DNA of 64,000 bases. Source: Daucus carota subsp. sativus (taxonomy: Eukaryota; Streptophyta; Magnoliopsida; Apiales; Apiaceae). Position 1 is the first letter of the stretch, and each line of letters begins with the position of its first letter. Shown piece by piece: positions 47,128-59,380 of the stretch. The notes beneath the pieces are model-generated. The model saw only the letters and a program-made list of their open reading frames with translations, ran no database searches and had not been told where the DNA came from. The translations under genes were made by a program, and so were the position numbers. The stretch covers positions 26,715,135 to 26,779,134 of the forward strand of contig NC_030385.2 in the NCBI RefSeq assembly GCF_001625215.2, read 5' to 3'.

Positions 47128-49289
47128 TAGGGCTGAACAAAACCGAACCAAACCGAACGAACCAAACTGAACCGTACGAATTCGGTCCGGTTTGATTTGG
47201 AATTTTATAAAACTCCGGTTAGTTCGGTTTTTGGTTATAACCGAACTAAAAGTTCATTTCGGTCCGATTTTTGAAACACAAAATTTCGGTTTAACCGAAA
47301 TAACCGAAGTTATATATATATTTTAAAATTATATTTATATTTATAATTTATATACATTACTGATAATTATTTACGATTATCTACTGTGTAGTGTCTAAAC
47401 TAAAGACTCTATTCTCTAACCCTAAAGCCCATGTCATCTGTAAGCCACCCACCACTCCACCAGCGCCTTGCGCCACCACCAAGAGTCCAAGACCGACGAC
47501 ACCACCAGAGGCTCTGAGGCTGCTACTTCCGACGATGCCTTGCTACTTCTGATTTAATCGAACTTCCGATTTCAACTTTCGACTTCTGATTTCAGGTATT
47601 TAAATAATTGAATGAGTTCTGTTCGATTAAGACTAGTTCGAGCATGGATACTTATTTAGTTATTTCAAATCTTTGTTTAATTTAATTCTTAATTTTATTT
47701 CGATTCTTATTTGATACTTGGGTAATGAATCTTATTTATTAATTATTATTTGAAATATGTACTGTGAAATATGTACCTTATAAATTCTTGTAATAGCTAC
47801 TAATATATTGTTTGTTTTTTAAATGCAGATCAGCACATGAATCAGTGATGAAGAGGAGTTGCATTTGCAGCTAGGCAGCTATGGAGACTGGAAAGTAGTA
47901 TAAAGACTATGTCTATTGTTTATGGAGTATTGATATTCAATTAAGTGTAACAGACTATTTGTGTGATACTAGAGCTGAACAAAAAGACCGGGCTCAAAAA
48001 GCCTATCTGGACTGGCCCGATAAAAAGCCCAGATAAAGCCTGGATATAAAAAGCCCGGACCAATTTAGGACTGACCTGCAAGTCCTTACAAGGCCTTAGT
48101 TTTATGATAAAAACCTGGCCCGGCCCGGCCCGAAAAATAATCTGGCCAGGCCCAGATAAAAGCCCGGATAAAGCCTGACCACCGGTCCAGATAAAAGCCT
48201 GTTTATCCTGGACAAAAGCCCGATGAATCTGCACATCTTCATATTAATTTATATATCCATAAAGATCAAAATCAACTTAAAGGATGATGAGGACCTAAAG
48301 TACAAAAAACAAAATCAAAGAGTAGTTCTACAGAGCCAATCAGATTATGAAAATAACATCAACCCAAAATCAGAAATCCACGAAACGTTGATTGAATCCG
48401 AATGGCAAGCCCATTCTTTCCCAACAACCTTGAAATCTTTACGAGGAGCTCTAATTACAGTAGCAACTGCAGCGGTGAAAACAGGAACACTACCCTTAAG
48501 CGATAGTGAATCCGACCCGTCTGAGTAAGTAAGAGATCTATGATATTAATTTCCTTTAAATCCTTTCCAAGCTGATGATGCCAAATCACCATATAAGCTT
48601 CCATTTCTTGTTCTTTCCCCCACTTTTTTTCTCTACAAAACATTAACTTTTTAGCTACCTTCTAAAATTGAGGGCAGAAGAGATTTTTATTCAAGATTTG
48701 GGTAGAGATTTTAGAGAGAAGGTGAGGGTTTTACATGGACAGATGATGAGATAGAGGAGTTACTGATGAGATGATGAGATAGACGGTATATAATTTGTTT
48801 AGGGTGAAATCTGTATAACTAGTTTATAAAGGAAAAGTCTGGGTCAAAGCCTGGTTAGCATGGACCGGCCCATCAGGCCTATTGTAGTCCCCCGTTTTAC
48901 ACAATTTATCAGGCCCGGCCCGGCTTAATTATTAAAAAAGCCCGGTCCAGTTAATTAAGAAAAGGTCTGTACTTTTTAAGGACCGATCCTGGGCCTAGCA
49001 GGCCGGTCCTTTTGTTCAGCTCTATGTGATACTGTGATCTGTGATGTAAAACTTGATCTATGGCTACTGTCATTTTGCAGAATATTTGAATCTTAGTTTG
49101 ATTATTGATGGGCGTAATTATGGATATTAATATTTTTATTCATGCTGCAGCCCTTTTTTTCAGAAAAAATTTCGGTTCGGTTTGAAATACAACTGCGGTT
49201 CGGTTCGTTTTCCAAACTTTCAAACTTCGATTTTCGCTTATTTATATTCGGTTCGGTTTTTGACCAAACCGACTGTTCCCACATCCCTA
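47128..49289. mobile_element. Outer hAT-like non-autonomous element
   Basis: The left end TAGGGCTGAACAAAACCGAA and the inverted right end TAGGGATGTGGGAACAG pair at the terminal TAGGGNTG, followed by CGGTTTGG/AACCGAA-rich sub-terminal regions. The flanks AGGATGTG (47120-47127) and GGGATGTG (49290-49297) agree in 7 of 8 bases, the target-duplication length of hAT elements. No transposase frame remains. It is interrupted by the inner element 47970-49024. Confidence 0.72.
47970..49024. mobile_element. Inner hAT-like element nested in the outer one
   Basis: The ends TAGAGCTGAACAAAAAGACC and, inverted, TAGAGCTGAACAAAAGGACC pair almost perfectly. Perfect 8-bp duplications TGTGATAC lie at 47962-47969 and 49025-49032. 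The interior is rich in GGCCCGG/AAAGCCCGG motifs. The small frames inside (47941-48234, 48223-48528) are not convincing genes. Confidence 0.88.
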
Positions 49290-49546
49290 GGGATGTGTAT
49301 GTTTTTTAGTTAGTTTAGTTTCGATCTATGCCTACTGTTCATTATCGAAAACCTGGTTCCGTCCTTGCATTTTTACTAATAGATGATAGGGCATGTTTAT
49401 GGTTTTGGTTATGGTATGTTGTTGTCTCTCGGATATCTGTATACTATAACACTAGAACAACAGAGCAGTTTTTTGTTTTTCAAAAATAATAAATTTATAT
49501 ATCTTTTTATATCTGAGCCGTTCAAATTGTTTATGATCTATGGTAT

Positions 49547-51679
49547 TGATTAGTCCATATTTTTGCAAATTTAAGTGCCTATTTTTTGTTTATTTTCGTA
49601 GTATTAATCGCTTATTTATTTTATTTCAGGAAATTGTAGATAAATAAAGAAGGAAGAGAAAATGCAAGAAAAAGAAGAAAAAGAAAAAGGGTTGGCAAGT
49701 AAAGGACACATGGATGGCCACAATTCTCCCAACACTCAAGGCACATGGATGGTCAAGATTGAGCCATGCTACCCCTAAACCCTAATTCTTTAGTTATAAA
49801 TACCCCCTTCTCTTTACTTGTAATGAACCTACCTAGAAAACCTAGCCACCTACCCACTTTTTCTACCTAGTCATTTCTATAGTTAGTATCTTAGATAGAT
49901 TTACATTTTGCTAGCCCCAATTTCCTTTCCAAGCTTGTATACACTTTCTTTAATTTCTATACAAATCTCTTTTAGCTTAATCTTGCATTGTCTTTTTAAT
50001 TTATTTTCTCCAAGATTGTATGATTCTTTTAAGTACCACCACATGCTCTTAAGCTTTTGGGAAATGAAGAATCATTGATCTTGGGAGTAGTGTAGATTTG
50101 TGATATTTTGAAATAGTAAACTAAGCTCTAGCACAAAATCAATTTGTGTTAGGGTTTAAATTGAAAACCCCAAATTTTTCTTGTTCTTAGTTTATTGCTT
50201 AAATTGCTAAGTAGTAATTATAAGAAATATTAAAAAAAAAATCAGTTCTAAAACCCTCGTTTAATAGCCAGCACCTTTAATCAATTTATTAAGCTTTGTT
50301 AAAAGTCCAGCCCTCTGTTTTCGTTTTTATTAAGAATATACTCTGTTCCCCTGTTTTTGGTTACTCTGCTTTCGTTATATTAACAAAACCTTCACTTACT
50401 TTTGTTTTAAATTCTCGTACACATCTCCCCTGCTTTGTATTATTCTTGCTGCCGAGTTGAGCCGGTTGAATCACTGAGTCATGACCTGGGTTCTGCTTGT
50501 AGCTTGTTGTCTTAGTTTTAGTTGAGTCGCCAAGTAGCACCGAGTCAGCCGAGTTGTTTCTGTGTTGCTTTCTGAGTTTAGATCGAGTCATAGCTATAGT
50601 TTTTCTTGTTGAATGCTGTGTTTTGTTGGATTGCTGAGTTCTTGTTAATGTCGAGTCGTGTCTGAGTTCGCTGCTCCGAGTCGAGCTGTTTAATTTTTAG
50701 TCGCCGATTGCTCTGTTGTTCTTTCACTAAATTTCCGAGTCGCTGTTAACTTCTATGCCCCGAGTCGTCTGTGTTAGTGCTTTCCGAGTCCTGTTTTTCG
50801 TTCACTGAGTTTGCTGCATTCCGTCGAGTCATCTGTTTGACGATTGTTGAGTTGGATTTGTCTGCGTTTTGCCGAGCTCAGATTCTGTGTTACTGGGTTT
50901 AGTCTTGTTTACCTGGGTTGTTAACGTTTTGTTTAGAATGCTTCACGTCTGAGTCTTTAGTCGAGTAGTGTGTAGTCAAGTTCGTTAGTTTCTTGATGGC
51001 TGAGTCGTTAGTTAATGTTTAAACAAAGTTCCGAGTCAAGGTTCGATACCGAGTTACTAGCTGGGTTTTGTATTCAGGTTTTTGCGAGTCATGTTTCGAT
51101 TTTTAATGCTTGGCCAGCTGAGTCCTTTTCTGGGTTTTGGTATTAAGTTGTCGGGGCTGAGTTTGTTTTCATCTCTGCTGAGTACTTAGTTCTGAGTAAT
51201 CTGTTTTCACCGAGTCTGGGTGTTGTTTTCTTTTATATTAGTTCGTTTGTCTTGTGTTTGTGGTTTCCCGATTATTGTTTCCTGTAGCTGCGACTATTCT
51301 TCAGGGTTTTAATTTGCTTTGCTTTGCCAACTTTATACTGAAATTGTTATGACTAGTAGTTTGTTATCGAGTAGTTTAGTTGTTGAAATTTTGGTACGAT
51401 ATTTGTTTTTGGCTTTTGTTGATTAATTTTGTAAAATTAGTCTTGTTAATTAAGTTCGGTAATTTATTAAGGTTAATTAGATTAAAATTTAAATTGAACT
51501 TATGTTAATGAAAATTAGTTTTTAAAATACACCCTCTCCACTAAAATTAATTGTTCTAATTCGCCTAGGTTAAAAATTAAGGTTTCGAAAATAATTTTAA
51601 TCTCTGTGGACGAATCATAAATATTAAAACGGAGATCGTGCGCTTGCGATTATTTTTAAATCTCTTTTCGAGCACATCA
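49547..51679 (+). repeat. 5' LTR of Athila-like Ty3/gypsy element
   Basis: Starts TGATTAGTCC and ends CACATCA (TG..CA ends), 2133 bp. Nearly identical to 59381-61786 once the 264-bp MITE and its 8-bp duplication are removed; I noted about ten substitutions by eye. The region 50450-51240 holds more than twenty GAGTC/TGAGT-type motifs. The PBS follows immediately. Confidence 0.93.
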
Positions 51680-51686
51680 AGTTTTT

Positions 51687-51704
51687 GGCGCCGCTGCCGG
51701 GGAT
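51687..51704 (+). other. Primer-binding site of the retroelement
   Basis: TTTGGCGCCGCTGCCGGGGA begins seven or so bases after the LTR end. The TGGCGCCG-TGCCGG form is the tRNA-Asp-type PBS typical of the Athila lineage, here with one base changed from the usual GTTG to GCTG. Confidence 0.75.
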
Positions 51705-52652
51705 TAAAATTAATTTTTCGCTTCTTTATTTTTAATCTTTCGGATTAGTTTGTTTCTCACTATTTTTGTTTTTATTTCGAGGAGGAGTATTCGGGAATTA
51801 TGGAGTAAAGTAGACAAATTTTGCTCGGATTTGGAAGCTTGCTTTGGTATCTCGTATCTCTCCACTCTTATTTTTCGTTTTTATTTAGAAAACCACAAAC
51901 AAATTTGAAAATTGAAAAAACACAAACAAATCAAAAATTTAAAATCCAAAAATATTAGTTAGAACTACATATTTGTTGCATCATGCATTTTTACACTTAG
52001 GGCATATCATTTAGATTTTAATTTTTGTTTTTTTAAAATTTCGTACCTTTAATTGTGGTGATCGCTGGAGGACCCTAAGGTACGTTAATTTCTTTTCTTT
52101 AGATTAAAACACGTAGTTTAAGCATCCATAGTTGTTTATCGCTTTAATTATCTCGTTGTGTGGTGCATCATTTTAAATAAATCTTAAGGGCAAAACCCAA
52201 TCACAAGATAAGGGGAGGGATTTCATCACTCTTTCCTTAGCCCACAACGATTTAATTACTTCATTTTGCATTTCCCTAGCCTTTTAATAAAATTGAATTA
52301 GACATTAGCCCCTAGGTTTCGCGCTCAACTAGGAAGGTACCTAAAAGACGAGGTAATCTTTAATTATTCCGACTTTTCGGTGTCTAAGGCAAGCGAAAGC
52401 TTACCTGGCCGATTAAGGTTTGGTGTCTAAGCGCGGAGATTGGCCTCTTGGCAATGCCTGCTCCAAACTGGCCAGACCGGTCCGAATAATTTTGGATTTA
52501 TCGAGTTTTTGGTGGTCCTTAACGTTAGGAGCAAGGTCTAGTTCATTTTTATTAGGGAACCATAGAATTAAGTTTTTCTTTCACTTTTACACCCTTTCTT
52601 TTGTTTGATTTAATTTCTCGCGCTTATTTGCTACGTGTTTACTATCTAGTTT

Positions 52653-55600
52653 ATGCGAACTACTTGGGTTAGGAGCGAATCGTCTAGATTAATTAGACTG
52701 ATCATCGAAATTCCTTCTTCGTCCTCTTCGGACTCCGAACCCATAGAAGCTAGCGAACCGATAGTAAATATGGCGTTGTCTCTTAAAGACCGCTGTTACC
52801 CGTCCCGTTCTGCTCAACCATCGTGTATCACCCTTCCTCCCGTTAATGGGAATAATTTCGAAATTAAGGCACATCACATTAGCATGTTGCCTAAATTTTT
52901 AGGGAGTGAAGGTGAGGATCCCTATCTTTTCATTCAAGAATTTGAGGAGGTTTGCGGTTTGCAAAAACTCCAACAATTGAGCGAAGACTCCATTCGGCTT
53001 AGACTAATCAACTTTGCTTTAAAAGAAAATGCTAAAAAATGGTTGTATAGTCTTCCCGTCAATTCTATTTCCACTTGGGAAGGGTTTGTGGTAATGTTTC
53101 TTAAAAAGTATTTTCCAAACCACAAAACGACTCGAATTACAAATGAAATAAATCAATTCCATCAAAGAGAAAATGAGTCTTTTTGGAAATTCTTTGATCG
53201 TTTCAAAAATCTTTTATCACAATGCCCCCACCATGGAATAGAGAAATGGAGACTTTGTAAGATTGTGTACAAGGCCTTAGATAGTCAAACAACCGCGTTG
53301 TTAGAGTCTATGTGCCAAGGCAAGTTCATGGAAAAAGATGAGGACCAAGGGTGGGAATTTTTCGAGGACTTAGCCGAGAAAACAATGTTATGGGAGTCTA
53401 CTAGGGAACCTAAAAAGTCGATCGAGGCGTCTAGCTCTAGGGGTTTGCACTCGATAGGAAACAATGTGGCAACCGATGCCAAATTAGCAACCCTTACTAA
53501 GAGACTCGAAGCTTTAGAGTCTCATAGTGGCCCCTCATCTATGCCTATGTTCCCGAACTATAATGCTTCCCATCCCGAGATTCAACAATCTCATGATTTT
53601 GAGCAAGTGAATGCGATGTTTCAACCTAAGTCTAGAAATGATCCTTTTGCACCAACTTACAACCCCGGGTGGAAGAATCACCCGAATTTCTCGTGGAACC
53701 AAGGTCAAAACTTTCAAACTCCACAACCTAATTTTCCTAGGCCCAATCCCAACTCCTTTCCGAATTATCAAAACCCGAATCAAGCTCCGATAAATCCTCC
53801 CGGTTTTAATGATTCGGATAAGAGACTCAATTCCTTAGAAAAGAGCATAGAGGCCTTAGTGAAATCGCAAACTAACTTGACCCAATCCCAACAAACTTTC
53901 ATGCAAACTTTAACCCAAGATAGGCAACTTTTGCATTCTAATGTGCAAGCCGTTTCTAAGTTAGAGTCTCAATTGAGTCAATTAGCGAGCACGTTGTGTG
54001 AACGAGAAAAGAACAAATTCCCGAGCCAACCCGAGGTGAACCCGAAATTTCCACTTAATCAAAGACCCCCGGATAACGTGCATTCGGTCATTTCTCTTAG
54101 GTCGGGTAAACAAGTTGATACCCACATTGGTGAGAACCTTGGTAAGAAAGGGGATTCGACTTCTAATCCAAGTCCACCCCGCACTACCATTAATCATGAC
54201 AAACCCGAGTGTTCAAAAGCCCGTGAGGAGTCGAGTGAACCAAACCCGGAACCCGAATTGCAAAGTGAAGTAGTCTATAAACCGAGAGTCCCTTACCCAC
54301 AAAGACTTATTTCACCGAAGCAATCGGCTCAAATGGAGAAGATTTTGGAAGTGTTTAAGCAAGTCAAGGTCAACATACCCCTTTTAGATGCAATTCAACA
54401 AATTCCCTCATATGCTAAGTGTCTTAAGGAGTTATGTACCCATAAGAGAACCAACCATGTCCCTAAGAAAGCTTTCCTTACGTCTCACATTAGTTCGATT
54501 CTCTCAAACCAAATTCCCGTGAAATACAAGGATCCCGGTTGTCCTACAATTTCATGTGTCATAGGAGAAACTTTTGTGGATAAGGCGTTACTTGATTTAG
54601 GGGCTAGTGTTAATCTCCTTCCATATTCTGTCTACCAAGCTTTAGGTTTAGGGGAGCTCCGACAAACCAATGTCACACTTCAATTAGCCGACCGATCCGT
54701 GAAAATTCCTAAGGGAATGATCGAGGATGTGCTAATTAAAGTAGGTGACTTTGTGTTTCCCGTATATTTTGTCGTCCTAGAGACCGAGCCGGTTAGGAAC
54801 CCTAAGAATCAAATTCCCATTATCCTAGGACGACCCTTTTTAGCTACATCCAACGCGTTGATTAATTGTAGGAACGGCTTAATGAAGCTAACATTTGGTA
54901 ACATGACAATCGACCTCAACATCTTTCATGTAGGGAAACAATCCGATGATTTCTATGATCAACCTATGGACGTTAATCTAATTGATGAAATAGTTGATCA
55001 AGATCTCATGAATCCCAAAGATGCCCTTGAATTTTGCTTAAAACATTTTGGAGAGGATTGGGATGTTTCCAACTACACACATGAGGTCAACCAAATGTTA
55101 GAATCCACCATTCCTACAACAAGTCAAGAGCGTGATGTTGAACCCGAGCATTTGCCTTTACCTAAGAAAACCGTTGAGTCACAACCGCCGGAAGTAGAAC
55201 TCAAACCTCTTCCCGACACTCTTAAGTATGCTTTTCTAGGCCCTAACGAGTCTTATCCCGTTATCATTGCCTCTAATTTGACTACGTCACAAGAGGAAGA
55301 ACTTTTAGGAATCCTTAGAAAGCATAAGGGAGCCATAGGGTGGAGCATTTCGGACATTAAAGGAATTAGCCCGGCGATTGTCCAACATAGGATTCATTTG
55401 GTAGAAGATGCAAAGCCCGTGAGAGAACCTCAAAGGAGGTTGAATCCTCCCATGATGGAGGTAGTTAAGAAAGAAATTCTTAAGTGCTTAGACAATGGGA
55501 TCATCTATCCAATTTCCGATAGTAAGTGGGTGAGTCCCGTCCATGTAGTGCCTAAGAAGTCGGGCATTACTTTAGTAACCAATGAGAACAATGAGCAAGT

Positions 55601-58082
55601 TCCAACACGTGTCCAATCCGGTTGGAGAATGTGCATAGATTTTAGAAAGCTCAATGCCGTCACTAGGAAAGATCATTTTCCTTTGCCTTTTATCGATCAA
55701 ATGCTAGAAAGGTTAGCGGGTCATGCTTTCTATTGCTTCTTAGATGGTTATTCGGGATATTTCCAAATCCCAATTGCACCCGAAGACCAAGAAAAGACCA
55801 CCTTCACGTGCCCTTTTGGAACCTTCGCGTATAGACGCCTAGCTTTCGGTCTCACCACAGGCCCGTCCACATTCCAAAGGTGCATGACTAGCATCTTCTC
55901 GGAAATGATAGGTGACTTTCTAGAAGTCTTCATAGACGACTTTTCCATCTTTGGACCATCTTTTCACCAATGCCTTAACAATCTAGATCGAGTGTTGAAA
56001 AGATGTGAGGAAACGGATCTAGTGTTAAATTGGGAGAAATGTCATTTCATGGTTAAGGAGGGAATCGTTTTAGGACACATAATTTCTGAAAAAGGAATCG
56101 AAGTAGACAAGGCTAAGGTCGACCTAATAGCTAATCTCCCTCCTCCCAAGTCCGTTAAGGAAATTCGTTCTTTCCTTGGACATGCGGGATTTTATCGTAG
56201 ATTCATCCAAGATTTTAGCAAAAAGGCCCGACCTTTGACCAACCTTCTAGCTAAGGATGTCAAATTCGAGTTCACAAGCGAGTGTGTTCATGCCTTCGAA
56301 GACCTCAAGAGAGAATTGACCTCGGCCCCGATCATGAAGTCTCCCGATTGGAGTAAACCTTTTGAGCTTATGTGTGACGCATCCGATTATGCCATAGGAG
56401 CGGTTTTAGGACAACGAATAGATAAGAGGCCTCATGTCATTTACTACGCTAGTAAGACCTTAAATGATGCCCAACTCAATTACTCTACCACCGATAAGGA
56501 ACTTCTAGCCGTAGTCTTTGCCTTAGAAAAATTTCGCTCTTATCTTATCGGATCCAAAATCATTGTTTACACCGATCATGCTGCTCTTAAGTACCTTTTC
56601 TCTAAAAAAGACTCAAAAGCCCGATTGATTAGATGGGTGTTGTTGCTCCAAGAGTTTGACTTAGAGATTAGGGATAAGAAAGGTTGCGAGAATGTCGTCG
56701 CCGATCATCTCTCTCGATTAGTGGTTGAGTCCACTAACGACTTGCCCTTGAGCGAGTCATTTCCCGACGAACACCTTCTCTCAATTTCCACTCTCCCTTG
56801 GTTCGCCGACATAGTCAATTACTTAGCAACCGGTGACATTCCCTCGACATGGTCCAAGAATGATAAAGCCAAGTTCTTTTCTCAAGTGAAACATTTCTTT
56901 TGGGACGACCCATATCTCTTTAAGCATTGTCCAGATCAAATCATTAGGAGGTGTGTCCCAAATAGTTAGTTTCATAGCATCCTCTCGTTTTGTCACGATC
57001 AAGCATGTGGAGGACATTTTAGTGCGAAGAAGACCGTCGCTAAAATCCTCCAATGCGGTTTTTATTGGCCTACTTTGTTTAAGGATGCCGCCGAGTATTG
57101 TTCCGCATGTAGTAGGTGCCAACATCTAGGAAGAATCACTAGGAGGAACATGATGCCTATGAGCCCAATCCTTGTTATAGAGCTCTTTGATGTGTGGGGC
57201 ATAGATTTCATGGGCCCATTCCCTAGTTCGTTTGGACACCTTTACATCCTTCTAGCGGTAGATTACGTTTCTAAGTGGGTAGAAGCCATTCCGACCCGGT
57301 CCAATGACAACAAGGTTGTCCTTAGATTCCTTAAAGAGAATATCTTTTCTCGATTTGGAACGCCTAGGGCTATCATTAGTGACCAAGGGACGCATTTCAA
57401 GAATCGTCAATTCGAGTCTCTTCTTAAGAAGTACTCCATCACTCATAGGCTTGCTACCCCTTATCATCCTCAAACTAGTGGCCAAGTAGAGGTTTCGAAC
57501 CGGCAAATTAAGCAAATCTTAGAAAAGACGGTCAACTCAAATAGGAAGGATTGATCCACCAAGTTGATAGACGCCTTATGGGCCTATCGGACCGCCTTTA
57601 AGACCGTCTTAGGAATGTCTCCTTATAGACTCGTGTATGGTAAAGCTTGCCATTTGCCGGTTGAGTTAGAGCATAGGGCCATGTGGGCCATTAGAGAATT
57701 GAACTTCGACTTACCCACCGCCGGTAGTCATCGGAAGTTGCAATTGACCGAGTTGGACGAACTTAGAAATGATGCCTACGAAAACGCTAAAATTTACAAA
57801 GAGAGAACTAAGGCCTTCCATGATAAGACCATCTTGAGAAAATCCTTTTCTCCCGGCCAAAAAGTTCTTCTCTACAACTCTAGGCTTCATTTGTTTCCCG
57901 GAAAGTTGCGTTCTAGATGGGATGGTCCTTACATTGTTCAAGTTGTGTTTCCTCACTGTGCTGTTGAAATTCAGGATCCTAAAAATGGTAATGTTTTCAA
58001 AGTTAATGGTCAACGTCTTAAACCATTTTTAGAATTGCCTGTTGATTCGGAGGAAGAAGTCATCCACCTCATCGACCCTTGA
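52653..58082 (+). pseudogene. Athila-like gag-pol polyprotein with two in-frame stops
   Basis: One reading frame of 1810 codons runs from ATG 52653 to the TGA at 58080-58082, broken by TAG at 56967-56969 and TGA at 57552-57554. Order: a gag domain (about residues 65-230, no CCHC zinc knuckle seen); aspartic protease near 646 with DLGAS at the active site; reverse transcriptase from about 990 with FIDDFS; RNase H from about 1239 (CDASDYAIG); and integrase with the HHCC part just after the first stop and the D,D,E core around the second. Gag, protease, RT and RNase H lie before the first stop, so a protein lacking integrase could be made. No env-like frame follows, although some Athila elements carry one. 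Confidence 0.93.
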
Positions 58083-59380
58083 TCATGTAAGTTGCTTCAG
58101 TAGTTAATAAAAATCCCTTCATCCCTTATTCAGGTATTTTTCCTCTTTACTCTCTTATTTCAATTCTCTCTTTTGCATACATTGAGGACAATGCATGATT
58201 TAGGTATGGGGAGGGCTTTAGTGTAATTCTTAAAAAATGAAAAACCCTAAAAAATGAAAAAATTAGAAAATCCAAAAATAGAGATTCTTTTAGCTAAGTT
58301 GTTTTTCCCTCACTCGAACTTTAGGAGTAGTTGGTGTTTAGCATGTTTTCGAAAAGTATATATATATAGTGTCTTTTAGATAATTTGAACGTAGTTGAGT
58401 AAGGTTGTCTTTTTGAAACTTGTATCGACCGATGTGTACTTTAAATTCCAAGATGGCACACACATTTGCACAAGACCTTTGATAGAGAGATTGTCTAGTG
58501 ATATTATTCGATACCTGAGAGAGAACCCACATGTTGAAACAATGTCGAATCGAACCTTTACGAATAAAAAAAAAAGAAATATAGAAAAAAAAAGAAGAAA
58601 AAAAAGAAGAAAAAAAAGATAGAAAAAGAAAAGGAATAACTACTTCAATACCCATTGTTCTTTATAGATTAAATCTTTAGATAAATGGGCAAAAGTAGAT
58701 TGGCTAGTCTCGTTTTGTGGCCTTTGTTACTCGAGCAATTAAGTCCGTAGGGGGATTTTAAAACCTAGTGCCCTAAGACCGTTTGGTTTGGGAGTCACTG
58801 ACCTAAAGCTCGCTACATGGGTAACATTGTTTGCCTAAGAAAACGGACAAAATAAAGTCAATGCAAAAAAAAAAAAAAGAATAAAGAGTTTGTAAAGTTT
58901 GGCTAGATATTTGTTTCGATAGAGATTGGGTCAGTTCAAAATTGGTTGAAAAAGAGAAAATGTTATTAGACGATTAGGATCCATCAAAGGCCTTAAATTA
59001 CTTACACTCCTTGGATTTCTAGTAAATCTTTGTGTCGATGCAAGTAGATTAGAGACAACTGTATCTTGATTATTAGTAGATGAGTCTTTAAGTCGTATTT
59101 TCCTTAAAAACGCTTTTTGTTAACACCAACGAAATTAGAGTAGAGTCGAGTAGACACTTGCTAGAATGTCTCGAAGATTTTATGGGTATATCTTCTGTAA
59201 ACCCTTAGGAGACAAAACTCCTCTTGTAGAGATCGTCTACGAGTTTAACGGGTTGGTGAACCTAAAATCACCCGTCACGCCTACGAAAAGGAGCCTAGGA
59301 ATTGCATTTAGTTTTCTTAGTTTATTTCTTTTCTTTTGATTTTTACTCGAGGACGAGCAAAAGATAGGTATGGGGAAGTT
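58083..59380 (+). other. Retroelement 3' non-coding region with polypurine tract
   Basis: This 1.3-kb stretch has no credible frame. It contains GAGGACAATGCATGATTTAG then GTATGGGGAGGG (about 58183-58216), a motif common in Athila/Tat internal regions, and an A-rich tract at 58565-58637. AGGTATGGGGAAGTT, directly before the 3' LTR (59366-59380), is the likely polypurine tract. Confidence 0.7.

Noticed and set aside
48223..48528. 101-codon plus-strand frame inside the inner hAT-like element
   Set aside because: Entirely within a repeat, no transposase signature, partly built on the element's internal sequence.
50361..50591. 76-codon minus-strand frame, repeated at 60195-60467
   Set aside because: It occurs in both LTRs because the LTRs are copies; composition follows the GAGTC motif array, not a protein.
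58395..58622. 75-codon frame in the retroelement 3' region ending in a Lys/Arg run
   Set aside because: The basic tail is just translation of an A-rich tract; no env-like features.
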